Notes: generated by a model from the letters alone, not told the origin. A stretch of 64,000 bases of DNA from Triplophysa rosa (GCF_024868665.1 NC_079914.1:3280593-3344592), one strand, 5' to 3'; shown: positions 31,035-42,393, numbered from the stretch's first letter. Numbers and translations are program-made.

Positions 31035-33584
31035 TCAATTTCTGTGACTAGTAACATAGTCCTTTAGCCAACCTGGCTCACGTCTTTGACGTTGTTCTCT
31101 TGGACCAGCCTCAGAAGACACTGAATTTCCAGACAATGGAACATGAGAGGGCATCACGTTTTCAGCATTGGCTGTCATTCCATTATCCAACTCTCTAGTT
31201 GGCAAGGGTGCAAGACACGGTGCATGCCACTTTTTTCCATCATCCAAGAGGTAAGTGTAAGGACCAACTTTTTTCCTGACCTCAACTGGAGGAGTGAACT
31301 TTGGATAAGCTTTTGGTACATGTACAGACTTTTTAATGCGCACTTTATTCCCTGGTCGAAAAGAGAAATGCCGCACTCGATGCTTGTGGTCAAAGCGAGA
31401 TTTCATGACATCCTGACGTGAGGAAACACGTTTCTGCAGAGGTGTCGGCTCATGACCAGAAGGTGAAGGTTTCAGGACATTGAGACGGGTACGCATTTTT
31501 CTTCCATGAAGCAATTCGAATGGGGAAACACCTGTTACAGCATGAGGTGTAGCGCGGTAAATCTGCAGGAAGTCAGTCACTGTTGATTTCCATGGTGCGG
31601 ATTCTAGGATTGCTGATTGGATTGTACTCTTGAGAACTCTGTGAAAGCGTTCAATAGCACCATTTGCAGCAGGATGATACACTGAAGTACGAATGTGCTT
31701 AATATCTCTCTCTTTCAGGAATGCAGCAAACTCAGGGGAAGTGAACTGAGGCCCACTATCACTGACCAGAGTGGCCGGGTTGCCGTGTCTGCTGAAGACA
31801 GAGGTAAGAAATGCAGTCACCTGTTTTGTTGCAACAGACGCAGTAAAGGCTACCTCAGGCCACTTACTATAATAGTCAGTGAGTGTCAGAGCAAATCGAC
31901 AGTCCCAGACAGCAGTCTCGAACGGGCCCACAATGTCTATCGCCAGTTTTTCCCACGGTGCAGAAGGTAAAGGAACAGGCTGGAGTGGAACAGCAGAGGC
32001 TTTCGCAGTTTTGTCCAGAGAAAGACATAAATGACAAGCAGCAATTTTCTCCGTCACAAATGTGTCCATGTTTGGCCACCAATACATCTCACGCAGGCGT
32101 TGCTTCGTTCTCACAATTCCCTGATGACCCTCATGTGCAATATGGAACAATGACTCACGCAATTTTACAGGCACAACCAGTCTAGATCCTCTAAACACAA
32201 ACTCAGCTTGCACACTGAACTCATGTCGGAGCTTGTAGTACAGACGAATCACAGGATCCACAGCAGAGGAAGATGAAGGCCATTTACTCGCAATTTGTGC
32301 GCGCAACACAGAGAGTTCAGAACAGTGAGCAGAGGCAGTAGCAAATTCTTCATGGGATATGGCAATCGGCCCAGAAGACAGTAAAGCAACAAACTCGGGT
32401 TCTGTATCAGACTCAGCATCCAAAGGAAGAGGCAAGGGCAAGCGGGATAAACAATCTGCAGTGTAGTTCTCAGATCCAGCACGATACTTAACTATGTAGT
32501 CGAAACAGAGCAACCGAGCAGCCCACCAAGCAATACGCATACCAGCTCTATCAGTCCCTTTTGTGGTCAGCAGTGTCGTTAACGCTTGATGGTCAGTCCG
32601 CAACGTAAATCTGCGACCCCACAAGTAAGTTCTCCATTTTTCCACCGCCCAGACACACGCCAGAGCCTCCTTTTCAACAGTGGAGTAATTCTGTTCAGCT
32701 GAGGACAGTGTTCTGGATGCGAAAGCGACAGTATGTTCTTGACCATCAGTGCCAATTTGAGCGAAGACAGCACCTAGTCCATATGCAGACGCGTCAGTAG
32801 AAATGACCACCAGCATCTCCGGGTCAAACAGTATAAGCGCAGGACTGTGAACTAGCAGCTTCTTCACATCGTCCAAGCTTTGTTGAGCATCATCAGACCA
32901 GCGAAATCCACTCTCATCTCTCAAGCACTCACGCAGAGGCATCACCACGGAAGCGAAATTAGGAATGAATTTGTTGTACCAGGAGAGAAGACTCAGCAAA
33001 GAACGCAACTGAACAGCATCCGTTGGTGCAGGTGCATCGATTATTGCAGATAGATGTTCCTGATCTAACTGAATACCCTGCGATGTCACCATGTGGCCTA
33101 GAAACTTCAAGCTCTGTTTTCTGAATTGACATTTTGACTCATTCAACACCAACCCAGCATCTTTGAGACGTTGCATCACCTTCTCTAGCGCTTGATCATG
33201 TTCTTGCAGCGAGCGTCCCCACACAATGATGTCATCCAGATAATTTGCAACGTTCTGGATTCCTTTTAGAATGATGACCATCATCTTTTGGAATGCAGCT
33301 GGAGCAGACGCCAAGCCATAAGGTACCCTGCAGAATCTGAAGAGGCCCTCATGTGTAAGAAAAGCAGTGAGGTCCCAGCAATCTTCATGAAGAGGTACCT
33401 GATGGTATGCACTTTCCAAGTCTATAGTTGAAAACACAGTCGCACCTTGCAGTAATGTCATCATCTCCTCCATGTGTGGCAATGGGTAGCTGTCTACTAT
33501 AACTGCCTTGTTGGGCCCTCGCAAGTCCACACACATGCGGATCCCCCCGTTTTCTTTTGGACCACAACAATCGGAGAAACCCAT
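31035..33584 (-). CDS. pol: gypsy Pol: reverse transcriptase, RNase H, integrase
   Basis: 849 codons open without a stop. Seen in order: RT with IRMCVDLRGPNKAV, TIDLESAYHQVPLHE and YLDDIIVWG; primer grip and FLGHMVTSQGIQ; RNase H with VISTDASAYGLGAV, YSTVEKEALACVWAVEKW and RTDHQAL; integrase with the H-H-C-C zinc finger (HEGHQG...CHLC), IDIVGPF, VSDSGPQF and HPAANGAIERFHR. All catalytic acidic residues of the three enzymes are visible. The apparent start MGFSDCC is out of register with the gypsy reading: the preceding codons of RT (ERIDSSPWVSPIVVVQKK) are in another frame, joined through a run AAAAGAAAAC near 33550 with a one-base deletion. Confidence 0.88.
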   Translation of the reverse strand: MGFSDCCGPKENGGIRMCVDLRGPNKAVIVDSYPLPHMEEMMTLLQGATVFSTIDLESAYHQVPLHEDCWDLTAFLTHEGLFRFCRVPYGLASAPAAFQKMMVIILKGIQNVANYLDDIIVWGRSLQEHDQALEKVMQRLKDAGLVLNESKCQFRKQSLKFLGHMVTSQGIQLDQEHLSAIIDAPAPTDAVQLRSLLSLLSWYNKFIPNFASVVMPLRECLRDESGFRWSDDAQQSLDDVKKLLVHSPALILFDPEMLVVISTDASAYGLGAVFAQIGTDGQEHTVAFASRTLSSAEQNYSTVEKEALACVWAVEKWRTYLWGRRFTLRTDHQALTTLLTTKGTDRAGMRIAWWAARLLCFDYIVKYRAGSENYTADCLSRLPLPLPLDAESDTEPEFVALLSSGPIAISHEEFATASAHCSELSVLRAQIASKWPSSSSAVDPVIRLYYKLRHEFSVQAEFVFRGSRLVVPVKLRESLFHIAHEGHQGIVRTKQRLREMYWWPNMDTFVTEKIAACHLCLSLDKTAKASAVPLQPVPLPSAPWEKLAIDIVGPFETAVWDCRFALTLTDYYSKWPEVAFTASVATKQVTAFLTSVFSRHGNPATLVSDSGPQFTSPEFAAFLKERDIKHIRTSVYHPAANGAIERFHRVLKSTIQSAILESAPWKSTVTDFLQIYRATPHAVTGVSPFELLHGRKMRTRLNVLKPSPSGHEPTPLQKRVSSRQDVMKSRFDHKHRVRHFSFRPGNKVRIKKSVHVPKAYPKFTPPVEVRKKVGPYTYLLDDGKKWHAPCLAPLPTRELDNGMTANAENVMPSHVPLSGNSVSSEAGPREQRQRREPGWLKDYVTSHRN

Positions 33585-33635
33585 GGAGAAGAATCAATCC
33601 GTTCGATCACACCAGCCTGTAAGAGATGTTCCAGT

Positions 33636-34985
33636 TCAAACAGCATCTCTCACGGAGAAAGGTAAGCGACGCAATTTGCATCTGACAGGAGGTACAGAGT
33701 CAGAAATCTTCACCTTGTGCGTGAAGTTGTTCACACAGCCTAATGCAGCATGCTGTGATGGAGAAGTGGAGAGAGCACAGACTGGAGAGGATTGTGAAGA
33801 TGGCAGCACAGTGTGTCCAGTAAATTGCAGCTGAAGTCCCTTAATCAGATCCATGCCTAGCAAAGCAGTGCCAGTGTCAACAATGAAGAAGTGTGCAGGA
33901 CAGGTAATGCCATATTTAGTGACTGTAACAGATAAACATCCTAGTACTGAAATCGGCTCTTGTAAGTAAGTAACTAAACGGGCAGCAGGGGCTTGCAAAG
34001 GCACAGTGCGAAAATGCTGTTCATACAGTTGTTTCGGCAGGATGGACACAGACGAACCAGAGTCCACAGTAAGTTGAAGAGACACAGGGGTAGCAGCAGG
34101 TGAGGCATGTACGGTCACTTCACACATCAGACGGTCAGTCGCTCCAGGCAGATGGAGAATACAGACCTCTGGCAATTCAACTGAATGCACTGAATGAGTA
34201 GGAGCAGAACGGCAGACTCGTGCAAAATGTCCAATCTTATTGCAATTCTTACATTTAGCAGATGCAGCGGGGCAGTTCTGTGCGTTTGCAAGATGTCCAG
34301 CAGAGCCACAGCGAAAGCATGTTCGAGCTGACGGAGCTGAAGCAGGTGGTTTTGATGAGGTACGTGCTTTGAATTTGGCCTTAGGACGCAGTCGTCCAGA
34401 AGCAGGAGTGGCATGTACAACTTGAACTGGAGCGAAGTTACTCGTAGCTAGCGATTTCGCCTGAGCATCAGCGGTCTCTAGCTGTGTGGCAATTGTAATT
34501 GCAGTCTCCAGTGTCAATTTAGATTCCACTAATAATCTTTCACGAATGCGAGGGTTAGCAATATTTTCAACAAGTTGATCACGCAACATATCGTCAAGAT
34601 TGTCAGCAAATTCACAAGTAGTCGCTAAATCTCTTAATGCAGCAATGTATTGTACTACCGTTTCATCTATCCTCTGTATGCGTTTCCTGAAAGCATGTCT
34701 TTCCACGACCACATTTCTTTTCGGAACAAAGTGTTGTTCCAAAGCCGTAATAGCATCAGCTAGATCGTCACCGGTATTGGGCAGTGTATAAAACAATCTC
34801 TGTCCTTCGGTTCCGAGGCAGTGAAGAAGCAAAGCACGTTTTCTGGCTTCTGACCATAAATCCCCAGTAGCATTGATGACTAGCATGTAGTTCCGGAACA
34901 TTTTCAGCCATGTGACTAGCGGTATAGCAGGCTCACCGGCACAAGGCAAAAAAGGATTGGGAAATGGTGCACTTACTGAAGCCAT
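33636..34985 (-). CDS. gag: gypsy Gag-protease
   Basis: 449 codons from ATG 34985 (an earlier in-frame ATG at 35048 lies within the LTR). Gag domain WLKMFRNYMLVINAT through QYIAALRDLATTCEF; two CCHC zinc knuckles, CFRCGSAGHLANAQNC (allowing one insertion) and CKNCNKIGHFARVC; then aspartic protease with LTVDSGSSVSILP and LLGMDLIKG. The ORF ends at RLPFSVRDAV, 33636-33638, exactly where an uninterrupted Gag-Pol would run into RT, so one frame change sits here and a second about 90 bases on. Either lesions or a shift between Pro and Pol; the second lesion argues for decay. Confidence 0.86.
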   Translation of the reverse strand: MASVSAPFPNPFLPCAGEPAIPLVTWLKMFRNYMLVINATGDLWSEARKRALLLHCLGTEGQRLFYTLPNTGDDLADAITALEQHFVPKRNVVVERHAFRKRIQRIDETVVQYIAALRDLATTCEFADNLDDMLRDQLVENIANPRIRERLLVESKLTLETAITIATQLETADAQAKSLATSNFAPVQVVHATPASGRLRPKAKFKARTSSKPPASAPSARTCFRCGSAGHLANAQNCPAASAKCKNCNKIGHFARVCRSAPTHSVHSVELPEVCILHLPGATDRLMCEVTVHASPAATPVSLQLTVDSGSSVSILPKQLYEQHFRTVPLQAPAARLVTYLQEPISVLGCLSVTVTKYGITCPAHFFIVDTGTALLGMDLIKGLQLQFTGHTVLPSSQSSPVCALSTSPSQHAALGCVNNFTHKVKISDSVPPVRCKLRRLPFSVRDAV

Positions 34986-35026
34986 CCTCAGAAAATCTTG
35001 TAAAAAAAACGTCCTCGTCGCCAATT

Positions 35027-35217
35027 TGTTATGTCTTAATGCAGACAAGAAGCTGGAGACCGTAGATTCCTTTCAGTAACATTTATTCACCTAACACATA
35101 CAGGATAACATGCAGGCACATGCTCCGTACTCTATTACTTCTTCTCTCTCTCTGCATCTCTATGCAACTCAAATAGAGGAGTGCCACCTAGCGGTACATT
35201 AATGTGACAACACCACA
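35027..35217 (-). repeat. gypsy LTR (5' on the minus strand)
   Basis: 191 bp, one visible difference from the other LTR; target duplication CACGT follows at 35218-35222. Confidence 0.92.
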
Positions 35218-36297
35218 CACGTTAACACAGGAATGCACACTTAGGAAAAATTGAAAAGAAAAGGACAGACACCCAACAAGAGCTCCATCTGTTGGTTGTC
35301 TTATTGTTGTAGTCTTGTACAGATGGATAAATTAATGAGGAGTTGCTTCCATACCTTCAAGACAATTTCTGGCTCCAAATAAATCCACATTTTCAAGTCA
35401 AATCACCTTTGTTACATCACTTTATACAATACAGATTGTTTCAAAGCAGCTTTACAGTGATCGACAGGAAAATAATGATTCAATGATGCAAACAGACTTC
35501 TGCTTCAATTAATTTAAAATGAAATCAGCTTAGTGTTGTTTCCTTTTGTTTCAATAAAGTTACACAGTACCCATCAGGGCTCAGAGAAAGAATAGGAATA
35601 TCAGTTTACAGTTTTCACTTTTTCTAATAAAATAAGGTTAGAAAAAGATGTCGTCATTAGCATTAAATTCCATAGTTTTCTTCTACATAGCAAATGTGCC
35701 TTACACATTTACAACAGCCAGAGAATCAACGTATTTCTCTATTTCTCTATGACCTACTCATATCCAAGCAGACAGCAGAGTGTTTTAAAAGTATATTATT
35801 TTTATTCTTATTCATTATGTACTGTATATAGCAATAATTAAACATGCTTAATCATATATAACATTATACAACAGTTCTTTCTGGTTCTCGAATCTGATTG
35901 GCTGAGAGCCTTTTGTTATTCCAGCAGTATCATCATGGGAACTGTTTCACTGTTTGTATCACAGCACACAGGAATGGTTTTAAAAATTTCACTGCGGGAC
36001 GCATGAATCTCGAGAAACACTTTACATAATAGAAATTGCCGCGTGAACTTGCTGTAACAAAGCACATGTTCCCCCTTTCCTTTAAAAACGGCAGGGTTTT
36101 AAAGAGACTTGTTGTATAAATGCCATATCATTCTTGTAGTTGTGTGATATGGCTGTAATTGATCACAGCCATGCTGATATATACAGCCGTTTCACACTCC
36201 TACTCCAGGGATATTACATTAATAACAGTGATTCAAATATGATCATTTCTATCACTGCCGTTTTGTATATTGAGGAAGAAAAGATAAATGATTTTAC

Positions 36298-37058
36298 AAC
36301 TGAAGAGGAAGAATCGATCTTGAAGTTCAAAAAATCTCTCAGACAAAGAAGGTCCAGGTGTCAAAGAGTTAACTTTATTTGCTCGAGCTCAAACAAAGTG
36401 AGATGTCCCAAGTCATCTGAAAACCAAGTGTTTTCCAGCCTACAGTTATAGTGAAACTATTAAGAGGTGTTCCCCTTCGAAACCAATCAGGTATATTCCC
36501 GTTATCTCTTACTTTTTATTATTCAATTGTCTCTGTCCCCCACTATTAGTTCTTAGGCAACAAGGTACGTATCTAATGGAGGAATGCCCATTTTTTCTTG
36601 ATTTTTAAAAATAACAAAGTTTACAAAGTAAAATAAGTTTGACATATGAAGTCATCAAACATTGCTTGACCTTGTCCATATCATAGTTACCAGTAAACGA
36701 TGGAAAGTGCCCAGGTTTTAAAGAGAACAACATGTCTCGAACTTATGAACTTTATCTAGGTCAGCCCTCTGAAACATATTCAGCCCTCTGACACTCTGGA
36801 TTTTACATTGCACAAATGTGCTCTATACTTGGTTCAAATGATTAAAAATGGTATTTATGTGAACAATCATTGCTTAGGTTTATTGATTATAACATTAAAT
36901 CATCAATCATATATTCATTTGTATACACTCATCTTTGGTTTAGTGTGATTTTAGATTATTCTACTAACACATCTATGTTATTAACATTCCTATGAATACT
37001 TTTTATAACTGGGGTGAATAACAGAGCCCAGTGTTACACAAGATGTGCCCAAAATTTT
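36298..37058. mobile_element. Insertion of 0.77 kb in copy B, unclassified (possible solo LTR)
   Basis: Copy A lacks this segment (site near 25480-25490). ATTTTAC stands on both sides. Inside, AGTTAACTTTATTTGCTCG resembles the R-region poly(A) signal of a minus-strand LTR, and the right edge reads TGTAACACTGGGC on the minus strand. No ORF. Confidence 0.4.
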
Positions 37059-37378
37059 ACACAATACAACCATCTGCATGACAATAAAATGACTGTGACT
37101 GCATAGTTTAATTAACAATCGCATAGGCAAGAAGTGTTAAAAGCAAATCAGAACATCATTATTTGGATTTACAACTTTTGCTGTATATACTTTATTCTTT
37201 ATATTATTTTTGTTGTATTGGTGATTTTTCTGTTCCCCTTCCACCATGTTTTTCTCAAGAGAAGTAAACAAAGTAAGCATTTCATTGTACCTGGTATACA
37301 TGACAATAAAGATCTTGAATTAAAAGTTAATAAAGCTGGAGACTGTCTTTACTAAATAAAAATAATGTAAAATAATTT

Positions 37379-38748
37379 TTAATTATCTTTATTGTTCCCC
37401 ACAAGAGAACCAAATTCATGTACCTTCTCAACCACAGCTTTTGCATTATCATAGTTAACTTTTGCAGCCTTTTTCATTGCGTCGTACATTGAATCAGCTT
37501 CTTCTGCAGCTTTCCATCCAGTGATTCCCCCTGCAACAGCTCCAACAAGAGCTGCAGCTCCAAGAACACTGCCAGCAATCACAGCACCTGTACTAACCCC
37601 TGCACCTGCTGCTGCTCCTGTTTCCACTACTCCTGCTACTGCTCCGGTTTCCACTACTGCTGCTACTGCTCCGGTTTCCACTACTGCTGCTACTGCTCCG
37701 GTTTCCACTACTGCTGCTACTGCTCCGGTTTCCACTACTGCTGCTACTGCTCCGGTTTCCACTACTGCTGCTACTTCTGCAGCCACAGCCTTAACTGCTG
37801 ATGCTTTACCTGTTGATGCTAATATGTATTTTAGCAGTGCTTTTAATGGGATTTTAAATAAAGTCACACCGAGAACACTGACACCCAGAAAAGCACCAAT
37901 CAACGCCCCTGTTGTTGCTCCTACAAATTGCTCCAGAATTTTATTATGAACAATTTTCTTTGCTTTTTGCTTCTCTTCTGGTGGCAAATTATTGATCATC
38001 TCCATCACCTCTTCCGAATCCTGAAGCGGCTCACTGGTAAAGCAGCCGTTCTTTTGCACCATTTTGTCAACAGTGTCGAGCAGATTGTTCACCTGAACTT
38101 TGTTACTCTTTTCTCCTGAATGACAGTCATTCCAAAGTTTGTTGTCAATGACGTGACAGCGGCCTTCACATTTTTTAACGAACTCCTGCAACTTGGAATT
38201 GGACTTTATAAATTCTTTTAAGGTCAGGTCATCTAGTTGATCTCCAAAAGTGAATAAGATCACTGTGTGTTTCAGGACACGTTCATCTCTCATTAAGTTC
38301 AGAAATTCTTCTACCACCTTGTTTTCTTGTTTTGTGTATCTTCCAACTTTTAGAACAAGCACAATGGCATGAAGCACAGTAGTGTCCATCAGAGCTTTAA
38401 TGATCTCAGATTTTGTCTTTTCATCATCTTGATCTGTGTCAAAGAATCCAGGCGTGTTAATAACGGTGATCTCTCTTCCATTAACCAACCCACGTCCTCT
38501 TACAGGTTCATCTGTAGCAGAACTAGCTGTAGCTTTAGGGGTGAATACGTCTTTGTTGAGAATTGTATTGCCGGCACTGCTTTTGCCATCTCCTGTTTTT
38601 CCAATAAGGAGGATATTTCTCCCTGTTAATCATAATAATACAATATTAAAATAAACAATTTATAATGTGAGTCTTCATTAACGCTTATACATTTTTCAAT
38701 GAAAGCATTGCACACAACATAATAACTTACGTTCCATGATCCTTTGGT
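37379..38748 (-). CDS. GIMAP/AIG1-family GTPase with repeat-expanded tail (duplication copy B)
   Basis: Coding parts 38731-38737 (ATG GAA C, in an 18-nt exon 38731-38748) and 37379-38622; the splice (GTAAGT / ATTAACAG) joins in phase to give 416 residues starting MERRNILLIGKTG. P-loop GKTGDGKSSAGN (10-21); switch-II reads VINTPGFFDT, with N at 58 where DTPG is usual; base-recognition LFTFGDQL; RCHVIDN block; basic helical stretch EEKQKAKKIVHNKI; then a hydrophobic tail with six VVETGA repeats (27-bp unit at about 37610-37775) and GWKAAEEADSMYDAMKKAAK near the end. Close to the copy-A pseudogene and more distant from the gene at 6867. Likely membrane-associated through the Ala/Val/Gly-rich tail. 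Confidence 0.85.
37608..37776 (-). repeat. 27-bp coding minisatellite in the GIMAP tail
   Basis: Unit reads GCTCCGGTTTCCACTACTGC + TGCTACT on the plus strand, encoding AAVVETGAV on the minus strand; about six units, the outer two diverged (one has AGV in place of AAV). Copy A has only one or two relatives of the unit. Confidence 0.88.
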
Positions 38749-39179
38749 CTGTTAATGAAGTCCGTTTCTGTAGGGGAGAATTAATTAGAGTTATTCTTGG
38801 CTCTTGCCAATTCTTTGTTTTGGACAATAATTATATATCTTTTTTCTAATAATGCTCTTGTGAGTGAGTAGCAATGTTTTTCCTCTTATGTTTATCCAAA
38901 CACCAATAGAGACAGAGCGCAATGCGTCATAATCTGAAAACCACGCCCACCAGGGGAACAATCCAACCCTCTCTAACCCTGATTCTATTGACTTTGTATT
39001 GGGTGAAGCTTCCTCCTTGTCATTTCTGCCTTATAACAAAAAAACAGAACAATGTCTAAAAACCGCTGTGTGACAAGGTGTACAGTAAAGCTAAAAAACA
39101 CCGGTCCATCCGGTTCACCAAACTGGACTGAATCGTTCTAAACAGTTTGCGTCTCCACTAAGCACTTAATCCCAAATTA

Positions 39180-39894
39180 CTTGAATTACTCTACGTGTCT
39201 GACAGTCCCTCTGACTCTAAATGAACCATTTTATTATTTAGTTACTCCAACTGAAGTGGGGTGAAGAGAAAACTAATGATGAGCACGAGCAACTGAACCG
39301 AGAGCTGTTTCTTTCGGACACGTCCGATTATCACTGTATACGTACACCGATTTGCAGCACCGTTTACGTTCATGCCACTGCTAGAGCGGTTCTCGTCCTC
39401 GAGTCGAGAACCGGTTGCAACAGATTTCGTATCAACAGTCTGAGTTTGTGATAACTCCTTATTAATGCAACATAATTCAGAAGGGTGGGAATGAAGCCCA
39501 AGATACTTAATTGAGAGACTAACCCAATACAAGGTTTATTAGAAAGAGAAACAAGGCTACGCTAATCGCTTTCCGACACATGGAGCAATACGCCTCACAG
39601 TTATTCCCAGAGACGGCCCTCAGCCATTGTTCCAACTCTTTATCCTCCAACCATTTGCATGAAAACCAGCATTTCCACATCAATGATGTTGTTTAACAAC
39701 CAGGTGTAAATGGACCTCCCACTATTCACGTAGGCAATGATAAAATTCAGGCAAACTTTAGCATATGACCTCTTGAGACAAATATGAAATGATGATACAC
39801 AATTTAATACCTTGGGAAATGGCATTTAAGACTTTTTGATTATTTTTTTTATTGAGGCCTTAGCTTTCTCTAAATTTTTATATAAACTTTTAAT
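39180..39894. other. Copy-B-specific sequence, unclassified
   Basis: Not present in copy A. A segment near 39520-39540 (CCAATACAAGGTTTATTAGAA) resembles an LTR R region, but I can see no paired LTR or TSD. Confidence 0.3.
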
Positions 39895-41205
39895 ACATTT
39901 ACATTTACATTTAGTCATTTAGCAGACGCTTTTGTCCAAAGCGACTTACAAGTTGGTTAAACAATAGAAGCAATTGGGACAACATTTGGACAATAAAAAG
40001 CATAAGTGCAATAAAACTGGTCTCACAAAGCCAGAGCTAAATTTATTTTGATATATCAATATACTGTATACAATTTTTTTGATAGAGTAGAAAAGAGATA
40101 GTAATCAGGAATGATAGGTCAGGTGCTGGCAGAAGAGATGTGTTTTCAGCCAATTCTTAAAGATGGCCACAGAATCTGCTTATCTTGTAGCAGCGGGCAG
40201 ATCATTCCACAAATGTGGAACCGATCCAGAGATGGTTCGTGAGAGCGATTTTTTTTTTTAGGGATGGCACCACAAGACGTCGTTCGTTTGCAGAGCGTAG
40301 GGATCTGACGGGTACATAAGTCTGCATTAGTGAATGAAGATAAGGGGTAACCAGTGGTGGTCTTGTAGGCCAGGAGCAGAGTCTTGAATTTGAAACGAGC
40401 GACTATAGGGAGAAAATCTAACTTAATGAAGACAGGGGTGACGTGTGCTCTTTTCGGTTTATTGAAGACCACTCTTGCCGCTGCATTCTGGATCATCTGT
40501 AGAAGTTTTGTTGTGCAAGCAGGAAGTCCAACTAGTAGCGCACTGCAATAGTCCAGTCTGGACAGAACAAGTGCCTAACATAGGACTTGTGTAGCATGCT
40601 CGAATAGGAAAGGTCTCATTTTCCTGATATTGTAGAGGATGAATCTACAGAACCGAGTGGTGCTGGCAACCTGGTCTGTGAAGTTTAGCTGATCACCGAT
40701 CACCACTCCCAGGTTTTTGTCCGTTCTGGAAGATGTGATGGTTGATGAACCCAGTTGAATGAAGAAGTTGTGATGGATCTTAGGGTCGGACTTACGAGCG
40801 GTTATGTTTTTGCAAGGTTCAGCTGCAGGTGATGATTCTTTGTCCAGAGCGAAATGTCGCTCAGGCATGCTGAAATGCGTGCAGGAACAGTCTGATCGTC
40901 AGGCTGAAATGAAAGGTGGAGTTGTGTATCATCCGCATATCAGTGATAAGAGAAGCCATGTTTCCGAATGACAGAGCCTAGGGATGTCATGTTTACAGAA
41001 AAAAGAGCAACAGTCCAAGCACTGAGCCCTGAGGCACCCCTGTATCGAGATGTTGGGACTCAGAGACCTCACCTCTCCAGGATACTCTAAATAACCTACC
41101 TGAGAGGTAAGACCTGAACCACTGTAGCACCATTCCAGAGATGCCCATGGCCTTGAGGGTCAACAGGAGGATGCGGTGATTGACGTGTCAAAGGTGGCAG
41201 ATAGT
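39895..41205 (-). pseudogene. L2-type LINE fragment (RT C-terminal half and 3' tail)
   Basis: The 3' tail on the plus strand reads ACATTTAGTCATTTAGCAGA and CGCTTTTGTCCAAAGCGACT, the standard fish L2 end, here inverted. Minus-strand translation gives a GVPQGSVLG-like block and YADDTQLHLSF near 40990-40890, NLGVVIGDQLNFTDQVAST and CRFILYNIRKMRPFLFEHAT at 40868-40575, and IQNAAARVVFNKPKRAHVTP with FKFKTLLLAYKT at 40496-40146. Internal stops and shifts make it dead. Confidence 0.75.
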
Positions 41206-41765
41206 CAAGTCAAGTCAACTTTATTTATATAGCGCTTTTTACAATTTTCATTGTTTCAAAGCAGCTGTACAAGAAACATATTTACTATAAGCAAAACGTA
41301 TGCAGTAAGGTTATTCCTGTAAAAACAAAAAAAGGTGAAAACAGAAGACAGACACACACACACCGATTCAAACACACCCACAAGCAAAACACTCCGCACA
41401 TACAAGACGCGCACACACTCGTGCACACACAGACACACATGTGCACACACATACACGGACGCACACAAACGCACAGTGGTTGTAAATTAGAAACATTTAA
41501 GATAAAGGAGAGAGAAACACAGGTCAAGTTTTAAACGGACTATAAATTCCTATATGCAATATAATAAAGTAAAACTTTAAAATTCTTAATTTTATATTCT
41601 ATAGCAGCTCCCCCGGCCAGGCAAACAGTCCATAACAGTATGAAAACGGTGGCGAGGAACCCAAAACTCCAATGGAGAAAAAAAAACTCAGGGGAACCCA
41701 GGCCCAACCACGAGATTCCAGTTCCCCTCTTGCAAAAGCTGCAGCCTCTGCACAAGCTCAACAGC
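41206..41765 (-). mobile_element. Second L2-like/SINE tail with CA-rich tract
   Basis: Starts with AAGTCAAGTCAACTTTATTT, ATAGCGCTTTTT and TTGTTTCAAAGCAGCTGTAC, another inverted tail type; then a CACACA-rich stretch (41350-41470) and GGTGGCGAGGAACCCAAAAC, a block often seen in cyprinid LINE tails. Confidence 0.5.
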
Positions 41766-42393
41766 GTTGAGAGCGTATTTGTAACAACCAATCACATATT
41801 TGGAAATAATACTAATTTCTTGCTAGAAATGCAATCAAAAATTACTGAAAGTGAAAATGAAACTTACATTTATGCTTATATATTTTTTTAGCTCGACCAA
41901 TCACCTTCCTCACATGCAGCACTGTGAGACATCGAAAGCAGTGAAGGACATCTACAGTATGCTGCCTTCAAAAATCATTCAAATGAAGGTATATCTCAGG
42001 AGACAGAAAGCACTGGATTCAGTGCCTTCATGCCATGCAGAGTCGAAAGGCAGGGCTTTATAGCTATCAGATGCAGCCCATAAGTAACTAGCCAATATGG
42101 AAGAAACTTTCAGGCCATTTCTCAAACGCAAGGCTGCATCCTCAAAAAGTTGCATTTGTAGGCTGCATACGTCATAAAGAATATCTTATTTTAGAATATT
42201 AAGAATTATAAATTTGACCACTATTCTTAGTTTAGCAAAAAATGTTGTAATATGCTTATGACTTGCGAATGTAATGCTTAGTTAACTGAAAAATATCAAG
42301 CTGATGACGTAGCCTATATGCAGCCTTCAAATGCGACCTTCGGAGGATTCAACCTTCCGTTTGAGAAACGACCTCCTCGCACCCTGAAGTAAG

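Larger units (their letters stand above)
30622..35217 (-). mobile_element. Ty3/gypsy LTR retrotransposon, nearly intact and very young
   Basis: 4596 bp. LTRs of 191 bp at 30622-30812 and 35027-35217 differ at one base that I can see (C/T in TACTCTA[C/T]TACTT), and CACGT lies on both outer sides (30617-30621, 35218-35222). Minus-strand order: 5' LTR, primer-binding site TTGGCGACGAGGACG (35024-35010), gag-protease, then RT-RNase H-integrase. The order RT-RH-IN and the motifs place it in Ty3/gypsy, close to the mag-like lineage by its primer-binding sequence. The frame is interrupted twice between protease and RT. Confidence 0.9.
27677..42240. repeat. Tandem segmental duplication, copy B
   Basis: Matches copy A block by block but is nearly twice as long owing to insertions at 28424-29428, about 29710-35472, 36298-37058 and about 39175-41770. 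Ends at TTAGTTTAGCAAAA (42240), equivalent to the end of copy A. Confidence 0.82.
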
